From: Neodontobutis hainanensis
Taxonomy: Eukaryota; Chordata; Actinopteri; Gobiiformes; Odontobutidae
DNA: 64,000 bases
Assembly: GCA_024349245.1 (NCBI GenBank)
Contig: JALDNG010000092.1
Span: 300,001 to 364,000 of the forward strand
Direction of reading: 5' to 3'
Part shown: piece after piece, positions 11,701 to 21,690 of the stretch
Position numbering within the stretch: the stretch's first letter is position 1
Layout: each line of letters starts with the position of its first letter
Position numbers and translations under genes: made by a program
Notes under the pieces: model-generated
What the model was told of the DNA's origin: nothing
Database searches by the model: none
What the model saw: the letters and a program-made list of their open reading frames with translations, nothing else

Positions 11701-13650
11701 AGCAAACTTTTGTTGGTTTGTTCATGTTGTACTTTAGACTTTGAACTTGTGACTTCTTGTGACGTTTGGGAAGGTGGTGCTGACTTCATCAGAGTGATCT
11801 CAATAGCAGGTGACTTCAGACGTGAGCCACGACTGAGATCATGTTGCACACAAACGGACGACTTGAGGTTTAGAACTTTGACTCTGTAAACTTAAAGATG
11901 AGATGGATTATTAGATTATAACAACACTATTTCACATTAACACTCGAACAGTATATGACATCACATACATAATTCACCATAACTGTATGATACAATGACA
12001 TTCATAATTTTCTACCACTTATCCTCTTACATTCTTTATGCATTTATTTTATTCATTTTACTTAATCTTATTTGTATTTTACTAGGTTTTCCTTATGTTT
12101 GAAGTTTCTATTATGAGTTCATGTTTTTGTGTTTTATGTTTCTGATGCATAGCCCTTTGGCATGACTCCGTGGATTTTAAAGCTGAATCACACAGCAACA
12201 CAAACTGACAGATGACAATTATATTTATTCCCTCTGAGCAGTCATAATGGAAGTGCAAAAATTATAGAAATTCTAACGTTGGCTTTGTATTCACATATGA
12301 AACTCGACCCGGTGTGCTTCCATTTGCAGAAAGTGGAAGCTGAGCTCTGCCAAGTGCTGGGCGTTTACTGAACAAACAGAATTATAACTCACTGCACACA
12401 GTCCTCCATCAGCTCCACCAGCTCCACCTCATGACTCATCACCGAGTCCAGTCTGACTTCAACAACAATGAGAAAGACATAATAATGTGACACTTTAAAT
12501 CTACAAAATCAACATTTTAGACACTTTCAACTAGATTTTTTTTAATTCACCATTGACATTAACATTTCAGCTACATTTCCACTCCCTGATATTCTGTTTC
12601 CATCCCTGTCTCCGAGTCCACTCACACCCAAAAGCAGCCCAGGAACCTCTCCTGCTTCTTTTTTATTAAAATAATTTAAGCTGGATACATTTTTCCTCCA
12701 CAAAATACTAATACATTACAACAAACTGAAGACAAGCTTAGCATTAGCTTAGCTGCAACGTTAGTGTCAGGACAAAATTAATTCTGCCTCAATGAACATT
12801 TGAAAAAACATAATTGAATTGACAGTATTTGTGTTTTATGTTGCCTCCCTTTTCGCTGTTGATATTTTTCTTTTTTGATCCGTTTCTTTGTTAAAATACA
12901 TTTTCTGTGCTGAAAATACACTTTATCAGCAGCTAGTACATTTCCTCCACACCTCCTTTCTGCAGCCTGTGAGCAGCTACGGTAGCCCTGAAGGGACATG
13001 TTGTTCTCTTTTGAACAACACCCGCATATGTTTGAAAGGAAGACCTCCATCATTCATTCATTCAAACAGAACTTGTGGAAATGAATTGTTGAAATCCACT
13101 ATCAGCGGACTAATGTAACGCCAGAGTCACATGACTGATGGTGACTAAAAAAGAGTCATGTTGTGTCCAGAACTATCCACTAATAGAGTCCACTAATAGT
13201 CCTCTGTGTGCATTTATACTGTGTGTACTGATGGAGGGTTAGGGAGCGGTAATAAATAAATATATTGTGTAGGGAAAAAAATGAAACTGGGGATACAAAA
13301 AGTTTGATGGGTAAATTGTTCACCGTTGTTGTTTGGTTTTATTTGTATGTGCTTATTTCAGTGTGTGTAATGGACTGTTTTAAAATTATGATACATCTCG
13401 CCTTATCCCGAACATTCAAATATATTCATATTTGTTGGCCTTTAGATTTAGACCAATGATGTATAGAATAGACAGAGAAATAATCTGGTACCCAGGCAAG
13501 TTCAGGCCTGGTCTGGAGTCTTCTTTAATCACAAAATTATATAGTGTACTCAGGGAGACCTTTCAGCAGCAGCAGGGAAGAAAAGATCAACCTGGATCAG
13601 AAATTGGACTTTTCCCAGGGCCAATAGTCCATTCTGATTTTATTCCAAAA
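11701..13650. other. Non-coding stretch, no gene seen
   Basis: AT-rich without recognised genes. The segment around 12700-12725 (CAAAATACTAATACATTACA) has a related stretch near 63090, suggesting an old dispersed repeat. Frames at 12778-13118 overlap on both strands and are unsupported. Confidence 0.45.
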
Positions 13651-13654
13651 GTAC

Positions 13655-13840
13655 AGTTTGGATTTGAACAGGTTTTATTTCGATTTGAACAGGTTTTATT
13701 TGGAGTTGAACAAATTCTAGTTGGATTTAAACAGGTTTTAGTTGAATTTTAACAGGTTTTAGGTGGATTTGAACAGGTTTTAGGTGGATTTGAACAGGTT
13801 TTAGATGGATTTGAACAGTTTCTAGTTGGATTTGAATCTT
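13655..13840. repeat. 21-bp minisatellite, about 9 units
   Basis: The unit is close to GGATTTGAACAGGTTTTAGT plus one base, with point differences between units. Because 21 is a multiple of three, a plus frame gives a seven-residue peptide repeat (GFEQVLF-like), which is not evidence of a gene. The same unit recurs at 63875-64000. Confidence 0.9.
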
Positions 13841-15284
13841 AAATTTGGAACTTGTATCTAATGCGTTTCTGCTTTAGATAAAGAAAGAAAGAAAGAGAAT
13901 ATGTTTTTTGTCTGTGAACTATGTGAGCACAGCTCAGGGTGAGATGTTTGAGAAAAACCCCACTGGGGTTTCATTAATTACAATTATTACTAACACATAC
14001 CGTTACTTCATTTACTAAATTTGTGTGGCATGGTCACTTCTTGTTTCCACTGAGAGCTGACTGTAAGAACTAGTGACTAACATCTCCAAAATAACAAAGC
14101 TCTTTATTATGCAAACTAATTGGAAGATATTGACAGACATTGCTCACCTGTTTAATAGAGATGGGAAAGTGAAAGTTGTAATAAATGACTGTAAAGTGGA
14201 GGTCATTTTACTGGAACACAGCCATGAATCACCAGATGATTCACTCTCTCTGTGTGTAAGACAGTGGGCAGAGACAATATGACATCACCCGAGAACAGAG
14301 GTGTCAAACTCTTTTAAACCAAGGGCCTCAAATGAGAATCAATAAAATGACTGACAGTATTTCCTCTTCATTGTATTTGTTAGCCTTAATATTTAAACTG
14401 GTCAGATTTTTGTAAAAGCTAGATTTGGCCTTGAGACCACTGTCTCTCATCTGTATTATTGGTGCTGTCTCAAGTATTCCATACCATACCACCACTTATT
14501 TTTTTACATTACTGAAATCCACGTATCTACGTTTTGGTCAATTTTGCTTGTGTTTTAATGCAGACAATAAACAGAGAAGTTGTTGGAAACTAAATTTATC
14601 AAGTGGTTAAAGCTTAAAGGCAAAATATGTTTCCATGTAAGGTTAAATCAGGTTCCATTGCTGGTCCATTCTTTTGGGGCTCTTCAGTCACTGAAAGAAA
14701 GTAAAATCTATATAAAGAATGTAACTTCAGTTTGTCATTTAGCGTTTTTTCCCCTATATAAAATCATCCCTGGCGTGTAATCATAGGAGGGAAGTAGAAA
14801 AATACAAACAATAGGTGTTCTCTTGAGAAACTTACTCAACACTAACTCATTCCTTCAAAAAGCTATATAAATTTACCATTATTAACTGAAAATTTTGTGT
14901 GTAATTCATTTAAACCTAGAGTTTTATTTTTTAAACAACAGGCATTGATAAACTACAATTATTTATTCATATTTTTTAAATAAAAATCCCAATCAGACCT
15001 TTTTATTGGGTTAGTTTACCAGCATGTCCAAAGCTATCATAGCTGCTCTAAAAAAAAGTGAGGCATGAAATTGCAATCTACATTTCCACCAACAGATGTC
15101 ATTAAAAAGGCCAAAAACATACATCCTAATTTTAAAGCTCCACACCCTGATTTTCTTTTGTCCATCCCCTTCTCAGACTCCACTTTCACCCAAAAGCTCT
15201 CACCCTCCTTTTTTGAGCAGGTGGTTTATGCAAGCATTGATTAGCCAAGGTTTGCTGGTCCTAGGAAAGGTTTTAAAATCCCTT
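13841..15284. other. Non-coding stretch with a decayed repeat at 14298-14430
   Basis: No gene seen. GAGGTGTCAAACTC at 14299-14312 resembles the terminal part of widespread fish hAT-type elements. The remainder is AT-rich and unrecognised. Confidence 0.45.
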
Positions 15285-17008
15285 ATATACTAAACAACGG
15301 AATGCAATAATTTACAAATCTCATAAACTTTTATTATTATTTTATCATTATTATTTTAAAACATTTTATTCACAATAGTATATAGATAACATATCAAATG
15401 TTGAAAGTGAGACATTCTGAAATGTAATGCCAAATATTGGCTCATTTTGTTGGGACAGGTAGCAATAAGAGGCCGGAAAAGTTAAATGTACATATAAGGA
15501 GGACCAGTTTGCAACTTATTAGGTCAATTGACAACATGCGTTGGTATAAAATAAAGCCTCTCAGAAGTTATCATCATCTACAGTGCATTATATCATCCAA
15601 AGATTCAGAGAATCTGGAACAATCTCTGTGCGTAAGGGTCAAGGCCGGAAAACCAGACTGGATGCCTGTGGCCCTTAGACGACACTGCATCACAAACAGG
15701 AATGCTACTGTAATGGAAATCACAACATGGGCTCAGGAATACTTCCAGAAAACATTGTCGGTGAACACAATCCACCCGGCCATTCGCCGTTGTCAACTAA
15801 AACTCTAAAGGGTCAAAAAAGAATTCATATCTGAACATGATCCAGATGCACAGGCGTTTTCTCTGGAGCCAAGGCTCATTTAAAATGGACTGTGGCAAAG
15901 TATAAAACTGTCCTGTGGTCAGATGAATCAAAATTTTAAGTTCTTGGGACGTCATGTCATCCGGACTAAAGAGGACAAGGACAACCCAAGTTGTTATGAG
16001 CGCTCAGTTCAGAAGCCTGATCTCTGATGGAATGGGGGTTGCAGGTCACATGGGCAGCTTATACATCTGGAAAGACACAATCAATGCTGAAAGGTACATC
16101 CAACAACATATGCTCCCATCCAGACGTCGTCTCTTTCAGAGAAGACCTTGCCTTTCCAACATGACAATGCCAGACCACATGCTGCATCAATTACAACATC
16201 ATGGCTGCGTAGAAGAAGGATCTGGTTCTGAAATGGCAAGATCTTTCATCCATAGAAAATATTTGGCGCATCATAAAGAGGAAGATGCGACAAAGAAGAC
16301 CTAAGACAGTTGAGCAACTAGAGGCTGTATTAGAATGGGACAACATTCCTATTCCTAAACCTGAGCAACTTGTCTCCTCAGTCCCAGACGTTTGCAGACT
16401 GTAATAAAAAGAAAAGGTGATGCCACACAGTGGTAAACATTAGCCTGGCTCCGCCCTCCTACGTACTTCCGCTCAATTTCATTTCGCTTTAGTACTTAGT
16501 CTGGGATCGCTGTATATTCTTAGGTTTCCAGAAATCAATTTTTTGTAGGACCAATCAGCGAACAGAGGGAGTGACTTGTTGTTTCCAGTCGGTTTCGGCG
16601 CATGACAGACGTCACGACCACACGTTAGCGATTGGCTATGGCAGATCCTGAGTGACTCTGGGCAGATCCAATAGTTTTAAACTTCAACAGAGTTCCCGCA
16701 TACAAGGAAGTAAACGCTTGTCAATGGAGCGAGGCCAGACTCTCTGTACAAATGAAATGTACGAGAGTCTGGTAGAACCAGGCTAGGTAAACATGGCCTT
16801 GTCCCAACTTTTTTGAGATGTGTTGATGTCATGAAATTTAAAATCAACTTATTTTTCCATTAAAATTATACATTTTCTCTGTTTAAACATTTGATATGTC
16901 ATCTATGTTGAATTCTGAATAAAATATTGAAATTTGAAACTTTCACATCATTGCATTCTATTTTTATTTACAAGTTGTACAGTGTCCTAACTTTTTTTTG
17001 GAATCAGG
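15285..17008 (+). mobile_element. Decayed Tc1-like transposon (DD34E type) interrupted by a nested element
   Basis: The transposase is broken by deletions and frameshifts, but landmarks remain in order: a paired-type helix-turn-helix segment (ITNRNATVMEITTWAQEYF, about 15690-15750), WSDES near 15918 for the first Asp, HDNARPH near 16170 after repair of a local indel for the second Asp, and IENIWRIIKRKMRQ near 16250 for the Glu. The right end CAGTGTCCTAAC/TTTTTTGGAATCAGG is preserved. The left inverted repeat is lost. The element is inactive and belongs to a family common in teleosts. Confidence 0.88.
16441..16785. mobile_element. 345-bp nested non-autonomous DNA element with 9-bp target duplication
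   Basis: It is inserted in the Tc1-like element between two copies of GGTAAACAT (16432-16440 and 16786-16794). The ends are inverted repeats: TAGCCTGGCTC at the left and, as complement, TAGCCTGGTTC at the right. A further hairpin near the right end pairs CCAGACTCTCTGTAC with GTACGAGAGTCTGG. A 9-bp duplication suits a Mutator-like element; hAT elements give 8 bp. It has no coding capacity. Confidence 0.85.
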
Positions 17009-18060
17009 TTTGTTGGTATGGCTACATCATTTAAATACCTGGCATGTGTGCCATGTTAATGTTCTGCTGCTGCACTGCAGCCAGCTCACCCTGAACAGAG
17101 AGAAGACCAACCCCGGAAAGATAGGGTCTAAATGTCATTGTTTAAACATCCTTAAACAAATCAAAAGAGCAAACAGCTGCCATTCCATATTACTTCACAT
17201 GTAGTAGCCTCTGTTGTGTCATGCCTCACTGGAAGTAAATGAAAGGAGTGAGTGAAATGGAAGCGAACTGTGTCTCGTTCACTTGTTTGTTGAGGACATG
17301 TTTGTGTCAAAAAACCCAAAACCACGTCTTGTCTTGATTTGATGGAAGCTTATATTTAATAAAAAAAAGTGAGTTACAGGTCTGTACTATTGTAATAACA
17401 ATTGTGAGAGGAGGTTAATTAGCAGCTATTGTGAGTTTCTAGATCGGCAATTTTTTGCTAAATTATGAAAAATCTTAACGTTTGGAGAGGTTTTCAAAAT
17501 TGTTAACACAAATCATCTGGAGGTCCTTGGCAGAAAACCTTTTCAAATCCAGGTCCACTTCCATATGTATACCAATGTGGGGGTTGTAGACTGGTCTAAT
17601 GTGGATTCTGTGGAGGAACTAACAAGAAAATCACGGTAATCCTCTACTGATAATTTGAGTTTAAGTAGCGATTAATTTAATATAAAAACTTTCTGGCCTG
17701 CTTTGCTCTGTGTTTTTGTGTACAAGATGCGCCAGAAATCTTAATTTAATCATAATTCCTAAAAAACTTTTTCTGTTTACAAAAACGCCAATAGAGGAAG
17801 GGCATCCTTTCAATCAAAAAACCCCCAAAACCTAATGCTAGTCATGTTACTAGCAGAGTGCACCATACTCCTGAGCTGGACCAGACAGACCGTACAACCC
17901 CAACCCTGCACCAGAGAGACCGTGCGTCTCCTAGCCTGCACCGAAGATATCTTTATATATTTTGTCATTTTGTTTGAACTCATAAAGAACAAATGATCAA
18001 ACTCCCACACCTCTTAAGTGGCGGTTAGAAAAATTATATTTACCATCAATGCAAATGAGC
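17009..18060. other. Non-coding stretch, no gene seen
   Basis: Short frames only. GACCAGACAGACCG and ACCAGAGAGACCG near 17880-17925 form a short imperfect direct repeat. No transposon ends were recognised. Confidence 0.45.
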
Positions 18061-18070
18061 ACACGGAAGA

Positions 18071-18109
18071 CCCACAAATAAACCACACATCAGGTGGTTT
18101 ATTTGTGGG
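18071..18109. repeat. Perfect 16-bp inverted repeat with 7-nt loop
   Basis: CCCACAAATAAACCAC (18071-18086) and GTGGTTTATTTGTGGG (18094-18109) are exact complements around ACATCAG. Allowing one bulged G, the flanking GA/TC extends the stem. Confidence 0.9.
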
Positions 18110-18539
18110 GTCATAAAAAACAAGAAACGCAGAGACTCTCACTCATTTGTGGATTCGCAAAGACACGTGTTTTGGGTTACACTGCCCTGGCTCATTGTTT
18201 GTCTGTTATATTTCTTTGTTGACATAAAAGGTTTGAAAGAACAAGCAGGTCTTCCGTAGTTTAGGTGTTTTCAAGTGTTTTAGGAAAGGACAGTTGTTAA
18301 GTTAAAAACAGGTCTTGGTTTGTTTTTTTGTCGGTGTGTTACTGGTGATTTATATTAATGGCTTGACGATTACTGAGTAAATCAGTTGAGTTTATCAGAA
18401 TTTAGTGCTAATAATGAGCCAGGTTTAATGTTTCCTTTTGTTCCATATAAATAAAGTAACTCTGCATTGTCATCTTAACCACAGACACTATGACAATGAT
18501 GGAGGAAGTTGGGTCCATCTTTCCAGGTCTTTTTTGTAT

Positions 18540-19125
18540 TATCTAACAGAGGCGTAAAATGGGGGGCCCCGGGTGGGGGGCTTTTACACATTTTCCCATT
18601 TTCACAAATTATGGCAAAGCAGCACATCTTTGAGACTCAGCCACAAGCACAAATAAAACATTTACATTTTTTTTTTCAAACACAGACCAAACAACAGCAA
18701 TCAAAAACAGATTAAGTAAAATATGCCAATTCTGCCCTATTCTATATAATGGAGAATTCGCCTGACCATTTCATACTAAAATCTTAATAGTTTTTTTTTT
18801 TTTTTCACATTAGAACAATTATATTTGGTGCAGGTAATGTTAACATGTGGCTGTAATTTCAAATAGTGTTTGAACTTCAACAGACTTCATCTAAACAGAT
18901 ATTCATCCAAAAATTGTTTTTTTTTTAGGCGGAGATGTTTCTGGAGTTATTTTGCTCTTGATTTATTCTGAAACTGTACCATTGCACACGTGCCCCCTTT
19001 ATTTTGACACCAGACTTATTGAAATACACCTTGTAGTTGCAGAGATGTAGTCAATTTACTGTGGACATGTCCTTTTCGAGGAGACACCAAAAAAAAAAAA
19101 CAGGCCCGGGTTTAAAGGGATAAAC
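18540..19125 (+). repeat. Dispersed repeat, copy 1 of a pair with 57690-58125
   Basis: Shared blocks in the same order include GGCAAAGCAGCACATCT, CAAACACAGACCAAACA, AACTGTACCATTGCACA, GTAGTTGCAGAGAT and GTCAATTTACTGT. This copy has about 180 bp (about 18770-18945) that is absent from the other. The family is not named here. Confidence 0.85.
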
Positions 19126-19735
19126 ATCTGGTTAAACAGGGTAATCTGAATGCCAAGATAGATAAAACCCAACATGGGTGTTTTTTTCTGCAAAATGTGT
19201 TTAACTCTTCACAGTTAAAGTTTTTTTTAATGATTGGCTTCATTTGAAATATTTTATTTAAACTTTGCTGTTCTATTCATAATAAATCTTATTTGTATAA
19301 TTTATAATCATTATGGATGCATTTATAATCTGAGCCTACAATTACAAGACTTGATATGGCAGACAGCTTGTCAAAGCGATGAAACTGTTATGGGCCAGCA
19401 CAGGACCACCAGTGTGTCAGCCACGTCCGGCAAACCAGATCTGGCCCAGTATGTGGGCCAATTGTAAGTGCATTATGTGGGCCAGAACCGGGCCAGATCA
19501 ATTTTGCTTTGTGGGTGGAGTTCAACAAATGGCTGAGTGAAAGAAAACATGCTTCTGTTAACGAGGTAATGCTTAACACACAAGGCTTTGCTGGTTTTAA
19601 TATAGTGTTGACAGTGTACAGATGATAAATAGTTTATCTCAGCTGTGCTTGTGTGACATGAGACTCTGGAAGTAACAGGCTTCTTTAGGCCTGTGTAAGT
19701 GCACATATTGGTGTGTCTAATTTGCATATTATTTT

Positions 19736-19940
19736 TATTTAACCTTTATTTAACCAGGAAAGTCCCACTGAGATTAAAAATCTCTTTTGCAGGGGAGTCC
19801 TGGCCCCATGTGTGTTTGGGGGGACTGTTGTACATGTCTTTAGTGGTGGGGGAAACCGGAGTACCCGGAGGAAACCTACGCAGACACAGGGAGAACATGC
19901 AAACTCCACACAGAAAGGCCCTGTCCTGAATGGGATAATT
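19736..19940 (+). repeat. Inserted composite repeat: LINE-type tail plus 'acccggagg' core
   Basis: It begins TTTAACCTTTATTTAACCAG, as at 11377, and ends in GAGTACCCGGAGGAAACC, AGGGAGAACATGCAAACTCC and CACAGAAAGGCCC. This is the same core family as copies A, C and D. The host repeat flanks it on both sides, so the insertion is nested. Confidence 0.75.
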
Positions 19941-20089
19941 AACAAGCAAGAGAAGTCACAAACTGACAAAGTTGTTAAAGAGTTTAGATGTGTTATTAAA
20001 ATAAGCATTTTAATGTAGTTTTTAATCTGAATTTCTTTGACATTTGCCACTCCCTTATAGGCAGTTACCAGAGCAGAGTGTAAAGTGTT

Positions 20090-20123
20090 ATATGTCTTAT
20101 TCCCTTGGGGGAATAAGACATAT
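20090..20123. repeat. Perfect 15-bp inverted repeat with 4-nt loop inside a dispersed repeat
   Basis: ATATGTCTTATTCCC (20090-20104), loop TTGG, GGGAATAAGACATAT (20109-20123). The related repeat at 32270-32915 has a shorter hairpin of different sequence at the same spot (CATATTCC/GGAATATG). Confidence 0.9.
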
Positions 20124-20345
20124 TTTTTTATATTTTAGCCATGATAGTGTTATCCTTGACTGAAGTAAAAAGCTACATTTTACAGAATTATACAGTCAGA
20201 ATTCAAAAGCCTGGCAGGAGCAGGTCAAAGGGAGAACATTAGATTTTTTTTTTCCCAAAATGAGGTTTCAGGCTGAAAAGTTATCGTTCTAGTATCGGTA
20301 TCAGGATACTCAAGCCAGGTATCAAACCGATCTCAAAATTTTAGT

Positions 20346-21110
20346 ATTGTGACAACACTAGTGGTTACACGTGGCCTGCAGTTGTGAGGCCGGTTAGATG
20401 TACTGCAAATTTTCTGAAATGCCTTTGAAGACGGCTTATGGTAGGTAAATGAACATTCAATTCACGGGCAACAGCTCAGGTGGACATTCCTGCAGTCAGC
20501 ATTTCAACTGCACGCTCCCTCAAATCTTGCAACAACTGTGGCATTGTGCTGTGATAAAACTGCACATTTTAGAGTGGCCTTTTGTTGTTGCCAGCCTTAA
20601 TCCCAATTTACACCAAAACCGCTGCGTTATTGCCGCTTCGTGTTACTGCAGCTTCACGTTTCTGCACATTGCGCTTTTTATTGTTTGTGTTGTCTGATCA
20701 CAGAGCGAGCTAAATTGTAGCAAAAATAACCATAAATATAACATATTAAACTTTTTTCACATAAACCTTTTATTTGAACTAAAGAATAAAAAATACAATA
20801 TAGTGCAACAAGCCATTTCAAGAAGCAAGAATATCACAAAAGTATGGATAAAGTTGAGAGAGGGAAATCCACACAGTAGTAGCAGCGACGCTGAAGCTCC
20901 TGGTGTGAATTTACACATTTAAAGCAGAGGCAAGTAACACATGGCGCTCGCGGTACGCTTTCAGTGTGGATTGGCGGTTAGGCTCACCTGTGCAATAATC
21001 ATGCTCTCCTAAAATGGCATACCTGTGAGGTGGATGATTTTCTCTGCAAACACTGATTTTGACAAATTTGTGAACAATATTTGAGAGAAATAGTTTGCTT
21101 AGTTTACTTA
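20346..21110 (-). repeat. Dispersed fish repeat split by a nested insertion
   Basis: The outer parts, 20346-20600 (CCTGCAGTTGTGAGGCCGG, GGACATTCCTGCAGTCAGCA, CACATTTTAGAGTGGCCTTT) and 20978-21110 (CACCTGTGCAATAATCATGC, GTGAACAATATTTGAGAGAA), form a family I know as widespread in fish. They are separated by about 375 bp of unrelated sequence. Orientation is conventional only. Confidence 0.7.
20605..20977. mobile_element. About 370-bp nested DNA element with TTA target duplication
   Basis: It interrupts the surrounding repeat between GCCTTA and TTAGGC. The ends are imperfect inverted repeats: CCAATTTACACCAAAACCGC at the left and, as complement, CCAATCCACACTGAAAGCG at the right. A 3-bp TTA duplication suits PIF/Harbinger elements. 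There is no open frame of interest. Confidence 0.6.
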
Positions 21111-21477
21111 CTTATGGCGTCAAATAAGGATGAGAGAACCAGGTAAACAAGCATGCACGCGCATTACATCACATCCGGTAATGTAACGCAGGAGTTTCGA
21201 TCTCAAACCTCCTCATTTAATTGACTGTACAGGCAAACAGAGGCAACAACGGTGAATTCACATCATGTGAATATTGGCTCCTTCTGCACATCAGGCTGTT
21301 GCTGATGCATGTATTGGTTAGAAATAAAAAAAAATTGGACCATTGAAATTTTCGTAATGCACCTTTAACACACAAGAAAGCAGTTTAATTTTACGTAGAT
21401 TGAATGAACATTCAAACATCATTATATAGTATAGCAATTATTTTTTGTTTTTGGTATATTTTGTTATGATATCCTAA

Positions 21478-21690
21478 TGCCAGTGACACCGACGACCGAG
21501 TGTCCTGTGTCTTTAAGAGCCGAGCGACTCCGCGCGGCTACTTTCCGAGAGCGTTCTCCTGCTTGTTATTTTCAGCAACAAGATGGCGGCCGTTCCCGAG
21601 AGTAGAGTGCTTACTTATAGCGTTTTTAAATGGAGCTCTTACTCCTCTACCTATTTACCCGAGTGAGTAACCCGTACGCTGTAAATACTA
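21478..21690 (+). promoter_or_regulatory. mkln1: Putative mkln1 promoter, CpG-rich, with YY1 motif at the start codon
   Basis: CpGs cluster here in otherwise AT-rich DNA (for example CGACGACCGAG and CTCCGCGCGG). No TATA box is placed convincingly. AAGATGGCGGC at 21580-21590 overlaps the ATG and matches the YY1 consensus often seen downstream of start sites in TATA-less housekeeping promoters. The promoter call is inferred from composition and position. Confidence 0.7.
21583..21662 (+). CDS. mkln1: mkln1 exon 1 coding part (residues 1-27)
   Basis: It starts with ATGGCGGCC, a good initiation context, and encodes the N-terminus including KWSSYSSTYLPE. It ends at donor GTGAGT (21663), two bases into the codon for Glu27. 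The transcription start is not determined. The start codon overlaps a YY1-type motif. Confidence 0.93.

Larger units (their letters stand above)
19385..20345 (+). repeat. Dispersed repeat, copy 1, holding an inserted LINE-tail/core repeat
   Basis: The segments 19505-19735 and 19940-20345 match the reverse complement of 32270-32915. Shared blocks include GTTGACAGTGTACAGATGAT versus its complement near 32810, CAGAGCAGAGTGT, and GTATCGGTATC-like sequence at the far end. Copy 1 is interrupted by the roughly 200-bp segment at 19736-19940, which copy 2 lacks. Confidence 0.8.

Noticed and set aside
13432..13752. 106-codon frame with a seven-residue repeat resembling a coiled coil
   Set aside because: It comes from the 21-bp minisatellite (3 x 7 bp). 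The same unit occurs at the window's right edge without a gene.
15437..16304. Two medium plus-strand frames that look like genes
   Set aside because: They are pieces of the broken Tc1-like transposase, with frameshifts and deletions.
1..21582. Possible miR-29 cluster upstream of mkln1, as in mammals
   Set aside because: I looked for TAGCACCATTTGAAATC-type mature sequence on both strands and did not find it. The cluster, if present, is outside this window.
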